Shown in pieces: positions 9,021 through 15,803 of a DNA stretch of 64,000 nt; within the stretch, counting starts at the first letter, position 1, and every line of letters starts with the position of its first letter. The position numbers and the translations under genes were made by a program. The stretch is from Hyphomonadaceae bacterium (GTDB lineage Bacteria > Pseudomonadota > Alphaproteobacteria > Caulobacterales > Aquidulcibacteraceae), in assembly GCA_016791425.1 (NCBI GenBank), contig JAEUMQ010000007.1, positions 62,001 to 126,000 of the forward strand, in the 5' to 3' direction. Below the pieces are notes generated by a model that was given only the letters and a program-made list of their open reading frames with translations, did not search any database and was not told the DNA's origin.

Positions 9021-11846
9021 TCAGCAGGTCGAGCCGGACGCGAGGCCGCAGCTCCAGGACTGCCACCAGGTGTCGCTCGCATCCCGCACCGCGCCGATCC
9101 AGGTGGTCGCCGTGAAGAACGCATCCACCGTGTTCGGATTGATCGCGGTGCGCGCCGCTTCATTGGCGCCGTTGATGAACGAGCCGGTCAGCGTGTTCAC
9201 CGTGGCGGTCGAGTTGTTGGTCCCCGCATTGACGATCGCCTGCGCCGAAGCGCCGAGCGCGCCGGAGCAATCGAGCAGCGTGGAGTCCATCTGCGGCGCG
9301 GGCGAAGTGTTGGCCGTGTCTGCGAAGAGACAGACCGACGAGCCCGTCACCACGCCGTTGAGGTACCGCCCCGAGCTGCCCGGCGCGCCGCCGGTATTGT
9401 TCAGTTCGATGCCGCGGATGGCGGCGGCGGAGCTGTTCTGCGCCAGCCCGATCATCGTGAAGTTCGCGATCGTCGGATTGGTGTTGAGCGTGCCGCCGGA
9501 GCTGGAGACCACGCGGTTGGACGCCTCCACCAGCCGGTCGGGACCGCCCGTGAGCGCCGTCTGCCGGATGATCAGGAACTGCACCTTGCCGGTCCAGCCC
9601 TCGTCGTAATCGAGGCTGTCGTCGAGCGCGCCGGTGATCACGATGTTCTTCATGTTCACCGCGCCGCCGAAGATCTCGATCCCGTCGTCGCCGGAATTGT
9701 GCACTTGGACGTTCTGGATCACCGTGCCGGAGCCGACGCCGCCGAGGGTGAGACCGTTGAGGTCGTCGCCCGCCGCCGCCGAAGTCAGGAACGCGCCCGG
9801 ATAGCGGATCTGCAGGTTGTTGAGCCGGCCGCTATTGTCGGCGGCCGTCGCGCCGCCATAGAGCGCCTGGTTGCCGGTGGCCGCCGTCACGCCTTCGATG
9901 GCGTTCTGGCAATCCACGGTTCCTTGCGTCACCGCCGTGTTGCAGCCGCGGATCGGCGCCCGGCCGAGCACGATGAGGCCGCCCCATTCGCGGTTGATGG
10001 CGTTGGTGTCGCTCCGCGACGGGTTCGCCACATCGCCGACCGAGGTCATGATCACCGGCTGCGCGGTCGTGCCGTTCACGAAGATCTGCGAGCCGCGGTT
10101 CACGATGATCATGTCTCCGGGGTTGGTCCCTGCGATCGTCACGCCCGGATCGATCGTCAGCGAAGCCGCTGTGCCGCCGGTTCCGGCCGCGCCGCGATCG
10201 ACGCCGACATCCACCCGCCCTTGCAGCTGATAGAGATTGCCTTGCGTGAGTCGCACGCTGGCCGGGATCGAGCCCGATCCGATCACGCCCGCGATGAGGC
10301 AGCGCGGCATCGGCGTGGACGCGCCGGACACCGTCAGCGGCGTTCCTTGCGTGGTGCCGGCCGGACAGCCCGTCGCCGTGAAGAGCTGCAGCGTCCACCC
10401 GCTCGCCCAGTTCGTCGTCGCCGTCTCGGTCGGCGAGAACGCGCCGACATAATTGGCCGTCGAGAAGAACGAGTTGACGCTCGTCGGATTCACCGCCGTG
10501 CGCGCGATCTCGTTCGAGCCGGGCATGAGGCCGTTGAGCGTCGTAGGCGTCGCGGTCGAATTGTTCGCGCCCGCATTGATGATCGTCGTCGCGACCGAAC
10601 CGTACGCGCCGGCGCAGTCGAACAGCGTCGAATCGAACCGCGGCGCCGGGCTGCCGTTCGAGTTCTGCGCCGAGAGGCAGGTCGTCGAGCCTGTCACGAC
10701 GCCGTTCAGAAAGCGCCCTGAGCTGCCCGGCGTGCCCCCGGTATTGTTGAGATCGATGCCGAGGATGTTGGCGTTCGAGCTGTTCGTCGGCAGGCCGACC
10801 ATCGTGAAGTTAGAGATCGTCGGATTGGTCTGGACTGTGCCCGGCGCGGTGCTCGCGACGACGCGGTTCGAGGCCTCCACGAGCCGATCAGGCCCGCCCG
10901 TGAGCGCCGTCTGGCGGATCACCAGGAACTGCACTGCGCCTTGCCAGCCCTCGTCGTAGTCCAGGCTGTCGTCGAGCGCGCCGGTGATCGCGACATACTT
11001 CATGTTCACCGCGCCGCCGAACACCTCGATGCCGTCGTCGCCGGAATTGTGCACCTGCACATGGTCGATCGTCGTGCCCGAGCCCACGCCGCCGAGCGAA
11101 ATGCCGTTGAGGTCGTCGCCCGCCGCCGCCGATGTCAGGAATGCGCCCGGATAGCGCACCTGCACGTATTGCAGCGTGCCGGAATTGTCGCTCGAGACCG
11201 CGCCGCCATAGAGCGCTTGCGCGCCCGTCGCCGCGGTAACGCCTTCGATCGCGTTCTGGCAATCGACGCTGCCCTGCGCGACTGCGGTGTTGCAGCCGCG
11301 GATCGGCGCGCGCCCGAGCAGGATGAGCCCGCCCCATTGCCGCGACGCGGTCGCCGGATCGTTCTGCCCAAGCACGTCTTCGCGGCTGGTGAAGATGATC
11401 GGCGCGCTCGCCGTGCCGACCGCCTGGATGCGCGAGCCGCGATTGATGATCAGCATGTCGCCCGGCTCATCGCCATAGAGCGTCACGCCGGCGGCGATCG
11501 ACAGCGTCGCCGCCTGCCCGCCTGAGCCGGCCGCGCCGACATCCTGGCCGACGTCCACCCGTCCGTTGAGCCGATAGACGACCCCGGTCACCGCCGGCAG
11601 CGAGAGGTTCGTCAGGATCGCGCCCGAGAGCTGACACACCGTCTGCGAGCCGAGCGCGCCCTGGTTCGTGGTGCCCGACGGGCAGCTCGCCGATCCCCCG
11701 CCGCTCGATCCGCCGCCGCTTGATCCGCCGCCGCCCGGCGCCGTGCCAGGATTTGTCGCCCCCGGCGACGCGATCTCCGAACCGCTCGAACAAGCCGCCA
11801 GAAGCAGCGCGACAAAGGCTGCGCGCCAGGAACGCGTATTTCTCAT
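9021..11846 (-). CDS. Large internally duplicated secreted lipoprotein (ElpS-like)
   Basis: 941 residues from ATG 11846, where MRNTRSWRAAFVALLLAACSSG gives a lipobox with Cys19. A Gly/Ser linker follows, then two copies of a ~430-residue module. Matching segments include 'PGDMLIINRGS/PGDMIIVNRGS', 'WGGLILLGRAPIRGCNTAV', 'IEGVTAATG', 'VQVHNSGDDGIEVFGGAVNMK' and 'ITGALDDSLDYDEGW', typical of a right-handed parallel beta-helix. It is encoded directly before a TonB receptor and T2SS genes, with a Pho box upstream. This matches my recollection of Caulobacter ElpS, an extracellular lipoprotein secreted by T2SS on phosphate starvation. Activity (surface hydrolase, adhesin or phosphate-ester binding) is not readable from the sequence. 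Confidence 0.85.
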   Translation of the reverse strand: MRNTRSWRAAFVALLLAACSSGSEIASPGATNPGTAPGGGGSSGGGSSGGGSASCPSGTTNQGALGSQTVCQLSGAILTNLSLPAVTGVVYRLNGRVDVGQDVGAAGSGGQAATLSIAAGVTLYGDEPGDMLIINRGSRIQAVGTASAPIIFTSREDVLGQNDPATASRQWGGLILLGRAPIRGCNTAVAQGSVDCQNAIEGVTAATGAQALYGGAVSSDNSGTLQYVQVRYPGAFLTSAAAGDDLNGISLGGVGSGTTIDHVQVHNSGDDGIEVFGGAVNMKYVAITGALDDSLDYDEGWQGAVQFLVIRQTALTGGPDRLVEASNRVVASTAPGTVQTNPTISNFTMVGLPTNSSNANILGIDLNNTGGTPGSSGRFLNGVVTGSTTCLSAQNSNGSPAPRFDSTLFDCAGAYGSVATTIINAGANNSTATPTTLNGLMPGSNEIARTAVNPTSVNSFFSTANYVGAFSPTETATTNWASGWTLQLFTATGCPAGTTQGTPLTVSGASTPMPRCLIAGVIGSGSIPASVRLTQGNLYQLQGRVDVGVDRGAAGTGGTAASLTIDPGVTIAGTNPGDMIIVNRGSQIFVNGTTAQPVIMTSVGDVANPSRSDTNAINREWGGLIVLGRAPIRGCNTAVTQGTVDCQNAIEGVTAATGNQALYGGATAADNSGRLNNLQIRYPGAFLTSAAAGDDLNGLTLGGVGSGTVIQNVQVHNSGDDGIEIFGGAVNMKNIVITGALDDSLDYDEGWTGKVQFLIIRQTALTGGPDRLVEASNRVVSSSGGTLNTNPTIANFTMIGLAQNSSAAAIRGIELNNTGGAPGSSGRYLNGVVTGSSVCLFADTANTSPAPQMDSTLLDCSGALGASAQAIVNAGTNNSTATVNTLTGSFINGANEAARTAINPNTVDAFFTATTWIGAVRDASDTWWQSWSCGLASGSTC

Positions 11847-11940
11847 CAGGAGTGCCCCCACTCGGAACGTCGATGGGAGCGGGGTAACGGCCGAACGCGA
11901 CGCTGCTGTATCGCGAGCGTGAAAGTCTCTTGTCGATTGG

Positions 11941-11958
11941 ATGACGCTAGGATGACAG
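11941..11958 (-). promoter_or_regulatory. Pho box (PhoB site) upstream of the secreted lipoprotein
   Basis: On the minus strand the sequence is CTGTCATCCTAGCGTCAT: two 7-base half-sites separated by four bases. The first matches the PhoB half-site CTGTCAT exactly; the second (GCGTCAT) has two changes. It lies about 95 bases before the lipoprotein ATG (11846) in the right orientation. It predicts induction of lipoprotein, receptor and perhaps T2SS genes on phosphate starvation. Confidence 0.75.
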
Positions 11959-11978
11959 CCCAATGGGCCGGCGCGGCC

Positions 11979-12176
11979 TTAGCGCAGCGCGCGCATCTCT
12001 CCCGCGATGACCGCGACGAGGCCCGCTTCGCCCGGCGCTGGGTCGAAAGGCGCCTCCCCCTCATCGGCCGCGGCGATCTCTTCGGCCCAGTCGGGCAGGA
12101 ACGCGGCCTCCGCGGCCTCCGAGAACGATCTCGGCGCGGCCGTGATCACGCTTCTGGCGCGCACACGGGTCGTCAT
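11979..12176 (-). CDS. Possible 65-residue protein with its own Pho box
   Basis: ATG 12176 to TAA 11979. The product, MTTRVRARSVITAAPRSFSE ... LVAVIAGEMRALR, has a basic N-terminus and an acidic middle (FLPDWAEEIAAADEGEAPFD), no signal peptide and no transmembrane segment. I do not recognise it. It ends 20 bases before the lipoprotein Pho box, on the same strand, and a second Pho box lies about 80 bases before its start, so it would be the first gene of a phosphate-starvation unit. The ribosome site is weak (AGGG). A competing plus-strand frame exists but has no comparable context. Coding status is uncertain. Confidence 0.45.
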   Translation of the reverse strand: MTTRVRARSVITAAPRSFSEAAEAAFLPDWAEEIAAADEGEAPFDPAPGEAGLVAVIAGEMRALR

Positions 12177-12254
12177 GAGCCCTGCCCCCCAAGGCAGCTT
12201 CCAAGCTTACGACTCTGTCATAGAAGCGCAACGCAACGTTTTCGCTGCGCTTCG

Positions 12255-12272
12255 ATGACGTCTGGATGACGC
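12255..12272 (-). promoter_or_regulatory. Second Pho-box-like site
   Basis: Minus-strand GCGTCATCCAGACGTCAT repeats the 7-4-7 spacing and the GCGTCAT half-site of the box at 11941-11958. It precedes the possible 65-residue ORF (start 12176) by about 80 bases. A further lone CTGTCAT half lies on the plus strand at 12215-12221, and an 8-bp hairpin GAAGCGCA/TGCGCTTC (12223-12253) lies between the box and the ORF. Confidence 0.6.
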
Positions 12273-12288
12273 CCGCTCGGCGGCCCAA

Positions 12289-12432
12289 GCCCGCCTCGAT
12301 CGGGCTTAAGGAAAAATTAGCCTGTTTCGTCCACGAAACGCCCAGCGGGGAAAGTCAGGAGCGGCCGGGGCGGGCGAAGGAAAACCCAGGTGAGTCTCAC
12401 CTGGAAAAATCGGCCCCTTGGGCCGGATTTTT
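12289..12432 (+). terminator. Divergent intergenic region with operator-like palindrome and terminator-type hairpins
   Basis: This stretch before the speF leader holds three dyads. A perfect GTTTCGT-CC-ACGAAAC palindrome is at 12324-12339 (a possible operator). A perfect 9-bp hairpin CCAGGTGAG-T-CTCACCTGG is at 12386-12404. Directly after it, AAAAATCGGCCC-CTT-GGGCCGGATTTTT (12405-12432, one bulge) is a GC stem flanked by A and T tracts on both sides, so it could stop transcription in either direction. No protein is supported here. The AT-rich patch near 12310-12320 may hold a promoter. Confidence 0.55.
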
Positions 12433-12435
12433 CCT

Positions 12436-12650
12436 TTACATCCCGGACGAACCTTCCTATCTGCGCGCGTACCGGCGGACCTGGAAACAGCGTCCACTAA
12501 CGCCCCCTCGGCCCAGGCCACTACGGGGAACCGATCTGAAGGCGAGGCTCCCAGCTTCGCATGAAGAAACGGCCCCCGGCGTAAGCTCCCAAGGGCGGAC
12601 CTGACATTTAGCATGTCCGACTAACGCCGGCCTGGGTTCATAGCGTCGAG
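12436..12650 (+). ncRNA. speF-type leader RNA (ornithine decarboxylase 5' regulatory element)
   Basis: It is placed directly before a fold-III ornithine decarboxylase, the genomic context of the speF RNA motif known in alphaproteobacteria. It contains two copies of one hairpin: GGCGGAC (12474-12480) pairing with GTC...CGCC (12492-12504), and GGCGGAC (12594-12600) pairing with GTCC...CGCC (12615-12628). Each has CTAA just before its closing CGCC. A long-range stem CCCAGGCC (12512-12519) / GGCCTGGG (12629-12636) encloses the second copy. TTCC/GGAA bases flank the first. The family assignment rests on context and on my memory of conserved segments such as GGACCTGGAAAC; a covariance-model search would settle it. 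Confidence 0.75.
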
Positions 12651-12652
12651 AT

Positions 12653-12685
12653 GGGGTCGCCCCGCTCGTTCGCATTGTTTGGGGG
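12653..12685 (+). promoter_or_regulatory. Candidate expression platform and ribosome site of the decarboxylase
   Basis: CCCC at 12660-12663 can pair either with GGGG at 12653-12656 (3-base loop) or with the GGGGG at 12681-12685 that serves as Shine-Dalgarno sequence for ATG 12694. The choice could expose or hide the ribosome site depending on the folding of the leader upstream. The pairings are visible; switching is inference. Confidence 0.4.
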
Positions 12686-12693
12686 TACGCCGG

Positions 12694-13923
12694 ATGGACT
12701 CTGTCCTTTCGCCCCTGGATGTGGTCAAGCGCGGAGCGCCGGAAGGTCCGGTTGCGATTGCGCGTCCACACCGGGTCGCTGCCGCCGCGGGCTGGTTCCA
12801 AGCGAACTTCCCCGGCGACATCTTCTACGCCGTGAAGGCCAACCCCTCGCCTTGGGTGCTCGACGCGCTTTGGGCCGCGGGCGTGCGCGCCTTCGACGTC
12901 GCCTCCGAGAACGAAGTGGCCCTCGTCGCCGATCGCTTCCCTGACGCGAAGCTCGCCTTCATGCACCCGGTGAAGTCGCGCCGCGCGATCGCGCGCGCCT
13001 ACCACGATTACGGCGTGCGCGCCTTCGCGCTCGATTGCGAGGCCGAGCTCGACAAGATCCTGGCCGAGACGGGCGCCGCCCGCGATCTCACGCTGATGGT
13101 GCGTCTCGCCGTCTCCAATGACGGCGCCTCGCTGCCGCTCGCCAACAAGTTCGGCGCTTCCTCTCTCGAAGCGCCCGAGCTTCTGCGCCGCGCGCGCGCC
13201 GCCACCGAGGAGGAGATGGGAATCTCCTTCCATGTCGGCAGCCAGTGCATGCGCCCGCTCGCCTATCGCGCCGCCATGATGGACGCCAACCGCGCCATCG
13301 TGAAAGCCGGGATCGTCGCCGACATCGTCAATGTTGGCGGCGGCTTCCCCGCGATCTATCCGGGCATGCAGCCGCCGGAAATGTCCGCCTACGTGCATGA
13401 GATCAAGACCGCGTTCGAAGAGATGTTCGTGACCGAGAACGCCAGGCTCTGGGCCGAGCCCGGCCGCGCGCTCGTCGCCGAAGCTGGCTCCATCCTTACG
13501 CGCGTCGAGCTCCGCAAGGGCGACGCCCTCTATCTCAATGACGGCGCCTACGGAAACCTGTTCGACGCCGCCCACGTGAAGTGGCCGTTCCCGGTGAAGC
13601 TGATGCGCGCCAGCCGCGCCAAGGCCGCGCCGTTCCGCTTCTACGGGCCCACCTGCGACAGCATCGACGCCGCGCAGGGCCCCTTCATGTTGCCCGCCGA
13701 CATCGCCGAAGGCGATCACATCGAGATCGGCATGCTCGGCGCCTACGGCGTCGCGATGGGCACGCGCTTCAACGGCTTCGGCGAAACCGAGCTCGTCGTC
13801 TCCAAGGACGCGCCCTTCCCCTCGATGTTCGAGGAGCGGCCCGAATCCAAGGAAAGCGCCGCCGAGCAGGCCAACGTCGTTGACCTCTCCAAGCGTCAGC
13901 GCCGTCCCCGCCGCACGAAGTAA
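12694..13923 (+). CDS. Ornithine (lysine/ornithine) decarboxylase, PLP fold III
   Basis: 409 residues from ATG 12694, preferred over a TTG at 12679 because a GGGGG site lies eight bases upstream. It decarboxylates ornithine to putrescine, the entry to polyamine synthesis. FYAVKANP places the PLP lysine at 48; 'HVGSQC', 'NVGGGFPAIYPG' and 'EPGRALVAEAG' form the phosphate- and substrate-binding loops of the alanine-racemase-like barrel; GPTCDSID carries the catalytic Cys at about 321. The C-terminus is short and basic (RQRRPRRTK). The speF leader suggests feedback by ornithine or polyamine. Lysine as co-substrate cannot be excluded. Confidence 0.93.
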   Translation: MDSVLSPLDVVKRGAPEGPVAIARPHRVAAAAGWFQANFPGDIFYAVKANPSPWVLDALWAAGVRAFDVASENEVALVADRFPDAKLAFMHPVKSRRAIARAYHDYGVRAFALDCEAELDKILAETGAARDLTLMVRLAVSNDGASLPLANKFGASSLEAPELLRRARAATEEEMGISFHVGSQCMRPLAYRAAMMDANRAIVKAGIVADIVNVGGGFPAIYPGMQPPEMSAYVHEIKTAFEEMFVTENARLWAEPGRALVAEAGSILTRVELRKGDALYLNDGAYGNLFDAAHVKWPFPVKLMRASRAKAAPFRFYGPTCDSIDAAQGPFMLPADIAEGDHIEIGMLGAYGVAMGTRFNGFGETELVVSKDAPFPSMFEERPESKESAAEQANVVDLSKRQRRPRRTK

Positions 13924-13930
13924 GAAGAGG

Positions 13931-13976
13931 CTCCCCCTCTCCCCTTGAGGGGGAGAGGATAGGGTGAGGGGGCAGC
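13931..13976. repeat. Intergenic hairpin repeat copy 1
   Basis: CTCTCCCC-TTGAG-GGGGAGAG hairpin followed by a G-rich GGGTGAGGGGG tail, between the decarboxylase and acetyltransferase genes. It belongs to the window-wide family described in the findings; this copy lacks the second hairpin. Confidence 0.7.
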
Positions 13977-14000
13977 GCCTCCGTCACCAAGCGAACCGCC

Positions 14001-14534
14001 ATGTCCCTCACCATCCGCCCCTGCACGTCCGCGGACGCCGCGATGCTCTCGCTCATCGCGCAGGCGACGTTCCTCGAGACCTTCGCGGACTTCCTCGACG
14101 GCGACGATCTCCACGCGCATTGCCGCACCAAACTCGGCGAGGACGCCCACGCCAAATGGCTGGCGCAGCCCGACGCACGCCTCTGGCTCGCCCTGCCCGC
14201 CCCCGGCCAGGGGCCGGTCGGCTATGCCGGCCTCGCCCCGCCCGATCTCCCGATCCCAACGCACCCGGACGATATCGAGCTGAAGCGCATCTACGTCCTC
14301 TCGCGCTTCCACGGCGCCAAGGTCGGCCCGGCCCTGATCGAGACCGCGATTGCCGAGGCGCGCGCCATGGGCCGCGCGCGCCTTCTTCTTGGCGTACATT
14401 CCGAAAACGCCCGCGCCATCGCCTTCTACCGCCGTTCCGGCTTCACCAACGCAGGCGTGCGCAAGTTCCTCGTCGGCGCCACGCTGCACGACGATTTGGT
14501 GATGGCCAAAGACCTGACTAAGACTTTGGATTAA
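14001..14534 (+). CDS. GNAT-family N-acetyltransferase (polyamine cluster)
   Basis: 177 residues with a complete GNAT fold. 'IELKRIYVLSRFHGAKVGPALIETAI' forms the acetyl-CoA-binding V/I-x-x-x-x-[RQ]-x-x-G-x-[GA] region, here degenerate (RFHGAKVGPAL). 'LLLGVHSENARAIAFYRRSGF' is the typical motif B ending in FY-x-x-GF. It transfers acetyl from acetyl-CoA to an amine. Lying between ornithine decarboxylase and the deoxyhypusine-synthase-like gene, 77 and 92 bases from each, it may acetylate a polyamine (a SpeG-like role), but the sequence does not fix the substrate. Confidence 0.85.
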   Translation: MSLTIRPCTSADAAMLSLIAQATFLETFADFLDGDDLHAHCRTKLGEDAHAKWLAQPDARLWLALPAPGQGPVGYAGLAPPDLPIPTHPDDIELKRIYVLSRFHGAKVGPALIETAIAEARAMGRARLLLGVHSENARAIAFYRRSGFTNAGVRKFLVGATLHDDLVMAKDLTKTLD

Positions 14535-14551
14535 AGCCCTCCGATCTTCAG

Positions 14552-14582
14552 CATCTCGCGTCGGCGGAGCGTCCGCGAGATG
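14552..14582 (+). other. Perfect 9-bp hairpin between acetyltransferase and DHS-like gene
   Basis: CATCTCGCG at 14552-14560 pairs perfectly with CGCGAGATG at 14574-14582 over a 13-base loop. No T tract follows, so it is more likely an mRNA-processing or attenuation element than a simple terminator. Confidence 0.45.
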
Positions 14583-14626
14583 AGCTTCCTTCGACGCCGC
14601 CAGAGAAACTGGAAAGAGTCCAAGAA

Positions 14627-15712
14627 ATGGCCCAAGCGCCCGCGAAGAAAGCAAAGCAACCTGCGCCGAAGAAGCGCGACAACAGGAAGGCCGAGCTCCT
14701 CTCGGCCCCCGTCGAGCACATCGACATCAAATCGTTCGACGCCCGCCCGCTCGTCGAAGCCTGGGGCAAGATGAGCTTCACCTCGCGCGACGCCGCACGC
14801 GCCGCCGAGATCCTAAACATGGCGCTGGCGGACAAAGCCTGCTCCACCTGGCTCACCCTCGCCGGCTCCACCAGCGCCGGCGGCTGCATGCATGTGTGGC
14901 GCGACATGGTCGAGAACGACATGGTCGACGCCATCGTCGCCACCGGCGCCTCGATCATCGACATGGATTTCCTCGAAGCGCTCGGCTTCAAGCACTACCA
15001 GGCGAAGGAAATCCCCGACGACAACACGCTGCGCGCGCTCTACATCGACCGCATCTACGACACCTATATCGACGAGGAGGAGCTGCAGGCCGTCGACATG
15101 ACGATCAACAAGATCGCCGAGTCGCTGCCGCCAAAGCCGTATTCCTCGCGCGCCTTCATCCACGAGCTCGGGCGTTGGCTCGCCGACGGCAACGCCCGCA
15201 AGAAAGGCTCGCTCATCGAGACCTGCTACAGGAAAGGCGTGCCGATCTTCTGCCCAGCCTTCAGCGATTCCTCCGCCGGCTTTGGCCTCGTGAAGCACCA
15301 GGTCGATCGCGCGAAGGCGAAGAAGCCCTACATGACGATCGATTCCGTCGCCGACTTCCGCGAGCTCACCGAGATCAAGCTCGCGGCCGGCACCACCGCG
15401 CTCTTCATGATCGGCGGCGGCGTGCCGAAGAACTTCGCGCAGGACACCGTCGTCTGCGCCGAGATCCTCGGCCACGAGGACGTCGAGATGCACAAATACG
15501 CCGTGCAGATCACGGTTGCAGACGTGCGCGACGGCGCCTGCTCGTCGTCAACGCTCAAGGAGGCCGCCTCCTGGGGCAAGGTGGAAACGGTGCACGAGCA
15601 GATGGTCTTCGCCGAGGCCGGCAGCGTCGTCCCGATCATCGTCTCCGACGCCTACCACCGCGGCCACTGGAAAAAGCGCAAGGCCCGCAACTGGGCCAAG
15701 CTCTTCGACTGA
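14627..15712 (+). CDS. Deoxyhypusine-synthase-like enzyme (probable homospermidine/spermidine-type polyamine synthase)
   Basis: 361 residues. Bacterial members of this family do not modify eIF5A; characterised ones transfer an aminobutyl group between polyamines, for example to make homospermidine from putrescine or spermidine with NAD. The NAD-binding core is seen in 'TLAGSTSAGGCMHVWRDMVENDMVDAIVATGASIIDMD' and 'LFMIGGGVPKNFAQD', and the catalytic lysine is in EAASWGKVE (Lys318). A lysine-rich N-terminal tail of about 20 residues precedes the domain. A GGAAAGAG site supports ATG 14627. With the decarboxylase it forms a putrescine-to-triamine pathway. The exact product needs assay. Confidence 0.88.
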   Translation: MAQAPAKKAKQPAPKKRDNRKAELLSAPVEHIDIKSFDARPLVEAWGKMSFTSRDAARAAEILNMALADKACSTWLTLAGSTSAGGCMHVWRDMVENDMVDAIVATGASIIDMDFLEALGFKHYQAKEIPDDNTLRALYIDRIYDTYIDEEELQAVDMTINKIAESLPPKPYSSRAFIHELGRWLADGNARKKGSLIETCYRKGVPIFCPAFSDSSAGFGLVKHQVDRAKAKKPYMTIDSVADFRELTEIKLAAGTTALFMIGGGVPKNFAQDTVVCAEILGHEDVEMHKYAVQITVADVRDGACSSSTLKEAASWGKVETVHEQMVFAEAGSVVPIIVSDAYHRGHWKKRKARNWAKLFD

Positions 15713-15803
15713 GCAACCGAACCGGGCGCGCGCGCTGCCGCGCCCGGTTCCCGCCGCCGCGCTCGCGATGCTATGCCTCGCGCTCGCAAATTGGAGGACG
15801 CGC

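Noticed and set aside
8951-9163. Upstream extension of the TonB receptor frame
   Set aside because: The added residues are Arg/Pro-rich and displace a clear signal peptide starting at 8950.
11847-11963. Upstream extension of the lipoprotein frame past the Pho box
   Set aside because: It would put the signal peptide inside the protein and read through the regulatory region.
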